The notes under the pieces are model-generated. The model was not told the DNA's origin. It saw only the letters and a list, made by a program, of their open reading frames with translations, and made no database searches. This document shows positions 33,474-41,029 of a DNA stretch of 64,000 nt, in pieces; the stretch's first letter is position 1; each line of letters opens with the position of its first letter. A program made the position numbers and the translations under genes. Origin of the DNA: Methylobacterium amylolyticum. GTDB taxonomy: Bacteria; Pseudomonadota; Alphaproteobacteria; Rhizobiales; Beijerinckiaceae. The stretch covers positions 2,501-66,500 of the forward strand of contig NZ_JAUYZI010000023.1 of assembly GCF_030700245.1 (NCBI RefSeq), written 5' to 3'.

Positions 33474-33528
33474 CGCTCGATCGCGTCTTGTGAAACCTCG
33501 GAGTGGGTTCGTCGGCGGACCGCCCACG

Positions 33529-33592
33529 AAAAAGCCGCTGCCGGTGCCACGCCCGGGGCAGGCGGGTGCCCCAGGAGGACCGGATCAGCGGC
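33529..33592 (-). terminator. attenuator terminator in the nas leader
   Basis: On the minus strand GCCGCTG and CCGGT pair with ACCGG and CAGCGGC further on, enclosing a small GGGGCA / TGCCCC hairpin. Five T residues follow (33533-33529). It lies about 56 bp before the first structural gene. Its 5' arm overlaps hairpin P2 of the ANTAR motif, so NasT binding should prevent it from forming. Confidence 0.75.
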
Positions 33593-33627
33593 CTCGCTGA
33601 CGGCGCTGCCCGTCGCCGTTGACGGAC
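33529..33627 (-). promoter_or_regulatory. NasT (ANTAR) antitermination leader of the nitrate operon
   Basis: Read on the minus strand, the leader starts with hairpin P1 (33627-33608), stem GTCCGTC / GACGGGC, with hexanucleotide loop AACGGC, which has the A1 and G4 bases of the ANTAR consensus. Seven bases later comes hairpin P2 (33600-33585), TCAGC / GCTGA with hexaloop GAGGCC (G4 kept, A1 replaced by G). The 3' arm of P2 is also the 5' arm of a terminator ending in TTTTT. P2 and terminator thus exclude each other, as in known NasR/NasT leaders. nasT lies just upstream. Confidence 0.75.
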
Positions 33628-33639
33628 GCGGGTCTCCAA

Positions 33640-33655
33640 GCAGGTTGCGTGCCAA
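33640..33655 (-). promoter_or_regulatory. sigma-54 promoter of the nitrate assimilation operon
   Basis: On the minus strand TTGGCACGCAACCTGCTT has the -24 GG and -12 GC spaced by exactly ten bases, close to the TGGCACG-N4-TTGC consensus. Transcription would begin near 33628, right at the base of hairpin P1. NtrC-type nitrogen control is the expected activator in this group; no NtrC gene or clear NtrC site was identified in the window. Confidence 0.75.
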
Positions 33656-33841
33656 TCGGCTGAGGGTGCGGGTCGCCGAGGGGTCCCCCGGGCGCTCGAA
33701 CGGCGCGCGAACGCCGGCTCTTATCGCACTGCACAAAGATTGAGCGGATGAGCGCGAAGCGAACAGCGCGCGAGCGCTACCGATCCCGGTCGGACGGGCG
33801 GCCGCCCGCGGGACGCGCGTCCGCGGCCGGCCGGCGAGCCG

Positions 33842-34054
33842 TCAGAGCAGGGCGGAGAGGGCGGCGAGCAGGCCGATCGTCGGCATCGCCCCGACGACGA
33901 GGGCCCAGTGCCAGATGCGCGGGCCGCCGATCCGGCGGTTGTCGTTGGCGGGGCGCGGCGTCCGCAGATTGTGCCGCACGTAGCGTCGAAGCTCGACCCG
34001 GCGGGGCGGGGTCGGCGGGAGCGACGCGGCGTCGAATTTGCGGCATCCGGGCAT
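33842..34054 (-). CDS. small membrane protein under EcfG control
   Basis: This 70-residue protein has a basic N-terminal half (RRVELRRYVRHNLRTPRPANDNRR) and one C-terminal membrane helix (IWHWALVVGAMPTIGLLAALSAL). PANDNRR is a phrase frequent in small Hyphomicrobiales proteins. A perfect EcfG promoter ends 12 bp before the ATG, so the message would be nearly leaderless; this is the best evidence that the gene is real. It lies between nasS and the nas leader on the same strand but appears to be a separate stress gene. Function unknown. The stretch from here to the sigma-54 promoter holds nothing else I recognise. Confidence 0.68.
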   Translation of the reverse strand: MPGCRKFDAASLPPTPPRRVELRRYVRHNLRTPRPANDNRRIGGPRIWHWALVVGAMPTIGLLAALSALL

Positions 34055-34065
34055 GGCGAGACGAT

Positions 34066-34090
34066 AACGGCGAAGGTCGCTCCGCGTTCC
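34066..34090 (-). promoter_or_regulatory. EcfG (general stress sigma factor) promoter
   Basis: On the minus strand the sequence is GGAAC, 16 bases, CGTT, an exact match to the EcfG consensus. The likely start point is five to seven bases before the ATG of the 70-residue membrane protein gene, implying a leaderless or nearly leaderless mRNA. Confidence 0.75.
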
Positions 34091-34151
34091 CGCCGCTCTC
34101 GCCGTCCGAGGAAACCCGCGATGACGAACCGCGGGGTTTGTCGCCGGCCCC

Positions 34152-35177
34152 TCAGCCCGCCGCCCGGAACAGGTCGGGCCGGTAGACCGCGGCGGCCGCC
34201 GCGTCGGTCCCTATCGCGTCCGCGGGAAGCTGGCCGGAGGCGCGCATCTGCGCCGCCAGCCAGCGGGCGTGGGCGGGCTCGGGCGCCTGGGCCGCCGCGC
34301 CGAGGCGCAGGTGCCCCGGGGCCAGCCGCCGGGTGCCCGCCGCGTCGAGGATCACGTCGCCGCCGAAGGCGCGGGCGATCAGGGCGGCGTCGAGAGCGAG
34401 GTAGGCCGGGCGCGCGAGGCAACGGGCCAGCTCCTCCCGGTTGTCGGGGTCGGCGCACCAGCGCCCGGCCCGGGCCACCGCCCGGACGAGCGGCAGCGTC
34501 GCGTCGCCGAGGCGGCCGGAGACCGCGAGCACCTTCTCCGGCGCGTCGGGGGCGAGTTCGCAGCCGAGCGCGGCGATGCGGCCGAGGCCCGCGGCCACCG
34601 CCACGTCGTTCCAGGGCGCGCCGGCGCAGTAGCCGTCGACGAGGCCGCGGGCCAGCGCCTCGACGCTGTGCTGGGGCGGCACCACGACGGTGCGGAAGGC
34701 CGCCGGGTCGAGGTCCCCGGCCTCGGCGAACAGGCGCACCTGGTAGGCGTGGCAGGAGAACGGGTGGACGATCCCGAGGGTCAGCGGCCGCCCCTCGGCG
34801 CGGCGCGCCCGCGCGACCCGGGCGAAGGCGGCGGCCACCGCCGCCAGCCCCTCGTCCGCCGGCCCCTCGTCCGCGGGCGCCATCTCCGCCCACAGGCCGC
34901 GCGACAGCGTGAGCGCGTTGCCGTTGAGGCTGAGCGCCAGCGGCACGACGAGGTCCGAGGGCGGCCCCGACAGGCCGAGCCGGCTCGCCAGCGCCAGCGG
35001 TGCCAGCATGTGCGCGGCGTCGAGGTGGCCGAGCGCGAGGCGGTCGCGCAGGGTCGCCCAGGAGGGCTCGGCCGTGAGGTCGAGGGCGAGCCCCTCGCCG
35101 CGCGCGAAGCCGAGCTCGTGCGCGACGATCACCGGCGCCGCGTCGCAGAGGGGAACGTAGCCGAGATGGAGCCTCAT
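34152..35177 (-). CDS. nasS: nitrate-sensing protein NasS (NrtA/CmpA-like, cytoplasmic)
   Basis: This 341-residue protein has the fold of nitrate ABC-transporter binding proteins but no signal peptide: it starts directly with MRLHLGYVPLCDAAPVIVA. Conserved binding blocks are LALGHLDAAHMLAPLALA, HPFSCHAYQVRLF and GYCAGAPWNDVAVAAGLG. In known systems NasS binds NasT without nitrate and releases it when nitrate is present. The gene follows nasT by 43 bp on the same strand, which supports this reading over a transporter component; no nitrate permease genes are nearby. Confidence 0.9.
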   Translation of the reverse strand: MRLHLGYVPLCDAAPVIVAHELGFARGEGLALDLTAEPSWATLRDRLALGHLDAAHMLAPLALASRLGLSGPPSDLVVPLALSLNGNALTLSRGLWAEMAPADEGPADEGLAAVAAAFARVARARRAEGRPLTLGIVHPFSCHAYQVRLFAEAGDLDPAAFRTVVVPPQHSVEALARGLVDGYCAGAPWNDVAVAAGLGRIAALGCELAPDAPEKVLAVSGRLGDATLPLVRAVARAGRWCADPDNREELARCLARPAYLALDAALIARAFGGDVILDAAGTRRLAPGHLRLGAAAQAPEPAHARWLAAQMRASGQLPADAIGTDAAAAAVYRPDLFRAAG

Positions 35178-35220
35178 GCCGGGAGGGCCGCCGGCCGGAG
35201 AGAGGGGTGGGCGGCCGCGC

Positions 35221-35808
35221 TCATCCGAGCAGGTCCGCGGTGGTGACGATCGCCCGGGCGATGTCGGCGATCTTGCGCTTCTCGTTCATCGCCTTGCGCC
35301 GCAACTGCTTGTAGGCCTCGTCCTCGGTCAGTCCCTTCACGCTCATCAGGATGCCCTTGGCGCGCTCGATCAGCTTGCGGTCGGCCAGTTCCCCGCGCGC
35401 CTCCGACAGCTCGCGCTGAAGCCGGGCGAAGGCGTTGTGGCGCAGGATCGCCACGTCGAGGATCGAGCGGATCCGCTCCGGGCGCAGGCCGTCCACCACG
35501 TAGGCCGAGATGCCCGCGTCGACCGCCGCCTGCATCATCGTCGTGTCCGAGCGGTCGACGAACATCGCCACCGGCCGCTCGGCCTGCCGCGACACCCCCG
35601 ACATCTGCTCCAGAATGTCCCGGCTCGGGCTCTCCAGGTGGATCACCACCACGTCGGGCCGCAGCGCGCTCACCCGCTCCAGGAGGTCGGCCCCGTCGGG
35701 CACCAGCACGACCCGGCCGATGCCGGCGGCGCGCAGGCCTTCCTCCAGGACCGCCGCGCGGGCGCGGCTCGGGTCGATCACGGCGACGGTGAGGCTGGTG
35801 TCAGTCAT
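35221..35808 (-). CDS. nasT: NasT, ANTAR-type RNA-binding antiterminator
   Basis: This 195-residue regulator has a receiver-like N-terminal domain (VAVIDPSRARAAVLEEGL, VVIHLESPSRD) and a C-terminal ANTAR domain with ELADRKLIERAKGILMSVKG followed by TEDEAYKQLRRKAMNEKRK. The aspartate at the phosphorylation site is replaced (VIHLESPS keeps only a glutamate), as is usual for NasT, which is controlled by NasS binding. ANTAR domains bind paired hairpins with hexanucleotide loops; such a pair lies about 1.6 kb downstream in the nas leader. It is the first gene of the nasT-nasS pair. Confidence 0.93.
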   Translation of the reverse strand: MTDTSLTVAVIDPSRARAAVLEEGLRAAGIGRVVLVPDGADLLERVSALRPDVVVIHLESPSRDILEQMSGVSRQAERPVAMFVDRSDTTMMQAAVDAGISAYVVDGLRPERIRSILDVAILRHNAFARLQRELSEARGELADRKLIERAKGILMSVKGLTEDEAYKQLRRKAMNEKRKIADIARAIVTTADLLG

Positions 35809-36063
35809 CGGGGCCCGGGCGGGCGTTGGCGGCGGATTCGCAGAGGCAAGGCGCGTGCCCCGGGCTGCGGCCGGGCGGCCACAGGGCGAGGGGCTCGGGT
35901 TGGTCCCCTCCGGTTACCGGCGCGAGATGAAACGGTCCAGCTTCCGCCGCAATGCCCGCGCCATCCTGTCCGGATCGGGGCCGGTGCGGGGGCTGAGGAT
36001 CGGATGCGCGGAACGAGCCGGATCCCGGGGCCGACCGCCCTCGCCGACGCCGCCACCGGCCGG

Positions 36064-36711
36064 ATGTCGATGCCGTTCCTGCCGACGCTGGCGACGGTGA
36101 TCGTCCTGGCGGCGGCCTCGGCCTTCTGCCCGAGCCCGGAGCCGGCCGGCGCCGCCAAGCCTGCCTCCAAGCCTGTCGTCGAGTCGGTCGCCGCGGCGCC
36201 GGCCGCGATCCTGGCGCCGACGGCTCCGGGTTTCGCCGCCCCGGCGCACGCGGCCGCGGCGCAGGCGGGCCCGCGCCTGCCGGTGCCAAGTTTGCCGGCA
36301 CCCCTGGCCTTCGCGGCCCTCTACCCCGTCGAGCCCGCGCCCGAGCCCGCCCTCGTGGCCTCCGCCGCCGCGCGGGCACCCGTCTCGGCGCCCGGCCACC
36401 GGCCCACCCCCCGCCTCGCCGCCGCCCGCCGCCCCTGCCCCGGCCGGCGCTGCCCGGAGACGCCGTTGGTCCCCGGATCGCGCGCCGAGCCGCCGGCCCG
36501 GGCCGGGACCGAGGAGGACAACGGGCTGCCGCCGCTCGCCCTGCCCTTCGCGGGATCGGTGGCCGAGGCCGTCGCGCCGGCCGTGCGCGCGGTCGGCCGG
36601 GCCGCGGACGCGATGACCGGACGGGCCGTCGGGGGGGCGGCGGACTTCCTGCGGGGCGGGGCCGCCTCCGTGAAGGGGTCGGTGACGCTGCTCGCCGAGT
36701 GCCTGCCCTGA
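36064..36711 (+). CDS. exported Ala/Pro-rich protein of unknown function
   Basis: This protein of about 215 residues has an N-terminal hydrophobic stretch (MPFLPTLATVIVLAAASAF) that looks like a signal peptide or anchor. A long low-complexity Ala/Pro region follows. It ends in a more ordered tail (GSVAEAVAPAVRAVGRAADAMTGR), which could be amphipathic. An ATG 20 codons upstream is possible; I prefer MSMPFLP because the extra residues are not signal-like. Codon position bias supports coding on this strand. I do not recognise a family. The 255 bp upstream, between nasT and this gene, holds nothing I can name. Confidence 0.55.
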   Translation: MSMPFLPTLATVIVLAAASAFCPSPEPAGAAKPASKPVVESVAAAPAAILAPTAPGFAAPAHAAAAQAGPRLPVPSLPAPLAFAALYPVEPAPEPALVASAAARAPVSAPGHRPTPRLAAARRPCPGRRCPETPLVPGSRAEPPARAGTEEDNGLPPLALPFAGSVAEAVAPAVRAVGRAADAMTGRAVGGAADFLRGGAASVKGSVTLLAECLP

Positions 36712-36898
36712 GCCGCAGGTCCACGCCCGCGGGTCCATCAACACGGGTCCGCCGCCGCGGATGTCCCGACGTGCGCGCCGAGGTGCGATCGGCTTGGCCG
36801 GAACTGCGCCGCGCCCCTGGACCCGCCCGGATCGCATCCTAGATCCCGGCCCATCGGACGGTGAGGGCGCCCGGCCGATCAGCGGGAGTCGAGGCCGG

Positions 36899-38791
36899 AT
36901 GGCCGAACGCATCGAGGATTATGCCCTCATCGGCGATGGCCGCACCGCGGCGCTGATCAGCCGCGCGGGCAGCGTCGACTGGCTGTGCTGGCCGCGCTTC
37001 GACGCCGCCGCCCTGTTCACGGGCCTGCTCGGCACCGACGCGCACGGCTTCTGGAAGATCTATCCGGAGGCGGAGCAGGTCGAGACGACCTGGGCCTACC
37101 GCCCCGGCAGCCTCGTGCTGGAGACCCGCCACAAGACCCGCCAGGGCGAGGTGCGCGTCACCGACTTCATGCCCAAGGGCGACGGCTCGCACCTCGTGCG
37201 CCTCGTCGAGGGGGTGCACGGGCGGGTGGCGATGCGCGCGGAGATGGCCGTGCGCTTCGATTACGGCTCGGCGGTGCCCTGGGTGTCGCGCTCGGAACTC
37301 GGCGACCTGCGGGCGGTCTCGGGCCCGCACAAGGTGGTGCTGCGCACCGACGCGCACCTGCGCGGCTCCGACGACCAGACCACGGTGGCCGAGTTCACCC
37401 TCCACGCGGGCGAGAGCCGGCGCTTCGTGCTGAGCTACGGCGCCTCGCACGAGCCGGACCCGCCGCCGATCGAGCCCCGGGCGGTGCTGGAGGCCACCGA
37501 TCAGGCGTGGCGCGACTGGTCGAGCCGCTGCTCCGGCGGCACGGCCTGGGACCGGATGCTGCAGCGCTCGCTGCTGACGCTCAAGGCACTGATCTACGAG
37601 CCCACCGGCGGCATCGTCGCCGCCCCCACCGCCTCCCTGCCCGAGGGGCTGGGGGGCGAGCGCAACTGGGATTACCGGTTCTGCTGGCTGCGCGACTCGA
37701 CGCTCACCCTCATCGCCCTGATGGACGGCGGCTACATCGAGGAGGCGCGCAACTGGCTGGCCTGGCTGCTGCGGGCAGTGGCCGGCAACCCGGAGCAGGC
37801 GCACATCCTCTACGGCATCGGCGGCGAGCGGCTGCTGCCGGAGATCGAGCTGGACTGGCTGCCGGGCTACGAGGGCTCGAAGCCGGTCCGGATCGGCAAC
37901 GCCGCCGCCTCGCAGTTCCAGCTCGACGTCTACGGCGAGCTGTTCGACGCGCTCTATCAGGCCCACGCCCGCGGCCTGCCGGTGAGCGAGGATGGCCTGC
38001 GCGTCGGCCTAGCCATCCTCGACCACCTGGAGCAGGCGTGGCAGGAGCCCGACCAGGGCGTCTGGGAGATGCGGGGCGGTCCCAGGCACTTCGTGCACTC
38101 GAAGGTGATGGCCTGGGTCGCCTTCGACCGGGCGCTGCGCATGCACGCGATGAACAAGGGCCGCGGCACCGCCGAGCAGGCCGCGCGCTGGCAGGAGACG
38201 CGCGACCGGATCCACGCCGAGGTCTGCGAGAAGGGGTTCGATAAGGATCTCAACAGTTTCGTGCAGTCCTACGGCGCGAAGGCGCTGGACGCGAGCCTGC
38301 TGCTCATGGCCCATACCGGCTTCCTGCCGCAGCACGACCCGCGGGTGGTCGGCACGGTGGAGGCGATCGGCAAGGGCCTGATGCGCGACGGCTTCATCCT
38401 GCGCTACGAGACCGAGGGGCAGACCACCGACGGCCTGTCGGGGAACGAGGGCACGTTCCTGCCCTGCACGTTCTGGTTCGCAGACAACCTGATCGGCCTC
38501 GGGCGCCGCGACGAGGCCCGGGCCATGATCGAGCGCCTGATCGGGATCTGCAACGATCTCGGGCTCGCCAGCGAGGAGTACGACGTGCGCGCCAAGCGCC
38601 TCGTCGGCAATTTTCCGCAAGCCTGGACCCACGTCGCGCTGGTCAACACGCTCCTCAGCTATGCCCGCGACGAGGGGCCGGCGGACAAGCAGGGGGCTAA
38701 GGCGGACGGTGTGCCCCCCGCGGTGCAGCGCGCGGCCGAACGGCGAGACGCCGGGCGGCCCAGGACCGAACAGGAAGACGCGAGACGATGA
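36899..38791 (+). CDS. glycoside hydrolase family 15 (glucoamylase/trehalase-like)
   Basis: This 630-residue protein has the two-part bacterial GH15 layout: an N-terminal beta-sandwich (EDYALIGDGRTAALISRAGSVDWLCWPRFD) and an alpha/alpha-barrel. Active-site blocks are LGGERNWDYRFCWLRDSTL, HSKVMAWVAFDRAL, and a second-acid region TEGQTTDGLSGNEGTFLPCTFW. Family members hydrolyse alpha-glucosides such as maltose, starch ends or trehalose; the substrate is not decided by sequence. The start MAERIEDYALIG is the family start. Its stop overlaps the tkt ATG, so glucose release and pentose-phosphate enzymes share one transcript. Confidence 0.92.
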   Translation: MAERIEDYALIGDGRTAALISRAGSVDWLCWPRFDAAALFTGLLGTDAHGFWKIYPEAEQVETTWAYRPGSLVLETRHKTRQGEVRVTDFMPKGDGSHLVRLVEGVHGRVAMRAEMAVRFDYGSAVPWVSRSELGDLRAVSGPHKVVLRTDAHLRGSDDQTTVAEFTLHAGESRRFVLSYGASHEPDPPPIEPRAVLEATDQAWRDWSSRCSGGTAWDRMLQRSLLTLKALIYEPTGGIVAAPTASLPEGLGGERNWDYRFCWLRDSTLTLIALMDGGYIEEARNWLAWLLRAVAGNPEQAHILYGIGGERLLPEIELDWLPGYEGSKPVRIGNAAASQFQLDVYGELFDALYQAHARGLPVSEDGLRVGLAILDHLEQAWQEPDQGVWEMRGGPRHFVHSKVMAWVAFDRALRMHAMNKGRGTAEQAARWQETRDRIHAEVCEKGFDKDLNSFVQSYGAKALDASLLLMAHTGFLPQHDPRVVGTVEAIGKGLMRDGFILRYETEGQTTDGLSGNEGTFLPCTFWFADNLIGLGRRDEARAMIERLIGICNDLGLASEEYDVRAKRLVGNFPQAWTHVALVNTLLSYARDEGPADKQGAKADGVPPAVQRAAERRDAGRPRTEQEDARR

Positions 38792-40863
38792 GCGGAGCCG
38801 ACACTCCCGCCAAGGCGGAGCTGGCTGAGATCGACAAGCTCAGCATCGACACCATCCGGACGCTCGCGATCGACGCGGTGCAGAAGGCCAATTCCGGCCA
38901 TGCCGGCGCGCCGATGGGGCTGGCGCCGGTGGCCTACACCCTGTGGAACCGCTACCTGCGCTACGACCCGGCGCACCCGCACTGGCCGAACCGCGACCGC
39001 TTCGTGCTGTCCTGCGGCCACGCCTCGATGCTGCTCTACGCGCTGCTCCACCTCGCCAACGTGGCCGAGACGGACGGCGGCAACGCCCCCGCGGTGACGC
39101 TGGACGACATCAAGTCGTTCCGGCAGCTCGACAGCCGCACCCCGGGCCACCCCGAGCACGGCTTCACCACCGGCGTCGAGACCACGACCGGGCCCCTCGG
39201 CCAGGGCGTGGCGAACTCGGTCGGCATGGCGCTGGGCGGCCGCTTCCTCGGCCGGCACCTCAACCGGCCCGGGCTGCCGCTGTTCGACTACGACGTCTAC
39301 GCGATCTGCTCGGACGGCGACCTGATGGAGGGCGTCGCCTCCGAGGCGGCCTCGATCGCCGGCCACCTGCGGCTGGCCAACCTCTGCTGGATCTACGACG
39401 ACAACACCGTCACCATCGAGGGCCACACCGAGCTGGCCTTCGGCGAGGAGGTCGCCACCCGCTTCCTGGCCTACGGCTGGCAGGTTCTGCGGGTCGCCGA
39501 CGCCAACGACGTGCACGCGATCTCGGCGGCGCTCGACACCTTCAAGGCCACCGGCGACCGGCCGACCCTGATCGTGGTCAAGTCGGTGATCGGCTACGGC
39601 GCCCCGAAGAAGCAGGGCACCTCCAAGGCCCATTCCGACGCGCTCGGCGAGGACGAGGTGAAGGGCGCCAAGCGCGCCTACGGCTGGCCGGAGGACGCGC
39701 AGTTCCTCGTCCCCGACGGCGTCCACGAGAATTTTCGCGACGGGATCGGCAAGCGCGGCGCCGCGCTCTACGACGCGTGGCAGGGGCTGTTCGCCAAGGC
39801 CAAGGACTCGGACGCCGCCCACGCCGAGCATCTCGACGCCTACCTGGAGGGCCGCCTGCCGGACGGCTGGGACCGGGACATCCCGGTCTTCGAAACCGAC
39901 GCGAAGGGGCTCGCGACCCGCGAATCCTCGGGCAAGGTGCTGAACGCCATCGCGCAGCACGTGCCGTTCCTGCTCGGCGGCTCCGCCGACCTCTCTCCCT
40001 CCAACAAGTCGAACCTGACCTTCGAGGGCGCGGGCTCGCTCACCCCCCTGAACCCGGGCGGGCGCAACGTCCATTTCGGCGTGCGCGAGCACGCGATGGG
40101 CTCGATCGTCAACGGGCTGGGGCTCGTCGGACTCAGGGCCTACGGCGCGACCTTCCTCGTCTTCGCCGACTACATGCGCCCGCCGATCCGCCTCGCGGCG
40201 CTGATGGAGCTGCCGATCTTCCACATCTTCACCCACGACTCGATCGGGGTGGGCGAGGACGGGCCGACCCACCAGCCGGTGGAGCAGTTGCTGTCGCTGC
40301 GCTGCATCCCCGGCCTCGTGACCCTGCGCCCGGCCGACGCCAACGAGGTGGCCGAGGCCTACCGGGTGATCTTCTCCCTGCGGAACCAGCCGGCCGTGCT
40401 GGCCCTGTCGCGCCAGCCGCTGCCGACCGTGGACCGGTCGAAGTACGGCGCCGCCTCGGGCACGGCCAAGGGCGCCTACGTGCTCGCCGATTGCGAGGGC
40501 ACGCCCGACGTGATCCTGATGGCGTCGGGCTCGGAGGTGCAGCTCTGCCTCGGCGCCCACGAGACGCTGACCGGCGAGGGCGTGAAGGCCCGCGTCGTCT
40601 CGATGCCGTCCTGGGACCTGTTCGAGCGCCAGGACGAGGCCTACCGCCACGGCGTGCTGCCTCCCGCGGTCAAGGCGCGCGTCGCCGTGGAGCAGGGCTC
40701 GGTGATCGGCTGGGACCGCTACGCCGGCTCCGAGGGCGCGATCATCGGCATGCACACCTTCGGCTCTTCGGCGCCGCTCAAGGATCTCCTGAAGAAGTTC
40801 GGGTTTACCCCTGAGACGGTGCTCGAAGCGGCGCGGGCGCAGGCCGCCCGGCACAAGGGCTGA
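38788..40863 (+). CDS. tkt: transketolase
   Basis: This thiamine diphosphate enzyme of 691 residues moves two-carbon units between sugar phosphates. Visible motifs are the substrate-binding NSGHAGAPMGLAP, DRFVLSCGHASMLLY, the ThDP motif SDGDLMEGVASEAASIAGH ending near DDNTVTIEG, and the transketolase signature GHRIxxxTHD equivalent FTHDSIGVGEDGPTHQPVEQ. The ATG overlaps the GH15 stop (ATGA). In a serine-cycle methylotroph it serves biosynthetic pentose interconversion. Confidence 0.97.
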   Translation: MSGADTPAKAELAEIDKLSIDTIRTLAIDAVQKANSGHAGAPMGLAPVAYTLWNRYLRYDPAHPHWPNRDRFVLSCGHASMLLYALLHLANVAETDGGNAPAVTLDDIKSFRQLDSRTPGHPEHGFTTGVETTTGPLGQGVANSVGMALGGRFLGRHLNRPGLPLFDYDVYAICSDGDLMEGVASEAASIAGHLRLANLCWIYDDNTVTIEGHTELAFGEEVATRFLAYGWQVLRVADANDVHAISAALDTFKATGDRPTLIVVKSVIGYGAPKKQGTSKAHSDALGEDEVKGAKRAYGWPEDAQFLVPDGVHENFRDGIGKRGAALYDAWQGLFAKAKDSDAAHAEHLDAYLEGRLPDGWDRDIPVFETDAKGLATRESSGKVLNAIAQHVPFLLGGSADLSPSNKSNLTFEGAGSLTPLNPGGRNVHFGVREHAMGSIVNGLGLVGLRAYGATFLVFADYMRPPIRLAALMELPIFHIFTHDSIGVGEDGPTHQPVEQLLSLRCIPGLVTLRPADANEVAEAYRVIFSLRNQPAVLALSRQPLPTVDRSKYGAASGTAKGAYVLADCEGTPDVILMASGSEVQLCLGAHETLTGEGVKARVVSMPSWDLFERQDEAYRHGVLPPAVKARVAVEQGSVIGWDRYAGSEGAIIGMHTFGSSAPLKDLLKKFGFTPETVLEAARAQAARHKG

Positions 40864-40871
40864 CGCCGGCA

Positions 40872-40982
40872 TTCCCCTCCCCCTTGCGGGGAGGGGTCAG
40901 GGGTGGGGGTGGTTCAGACGGGACCGCCGCGCCTCATCCGGCACCACCCCCACCTCCGGCTCCTCCCCGCAAGGGGGAGGAG
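40872..40982. repeat. inverted repeat family C
   Basis: The arms TCCCCTCCCCCTTGCGGGG and CCCCGCAAGGGGGAGGA pair, as do internal GGTGGGGGTGG-type and CCACCCCCACC tracts. The element of about 111 bp fills the gap between tkt and tal-pgi. It is non-coding and G-rich on one strand. It might attenuate the transcript between the two genes, but there is no U-tract. Confidence 0.8.
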
Positions 40983-41029
40983 AGACAGGCACGGGTGCGG
41001 GACATGCACATCGCTGGCGAGGAACGGAC

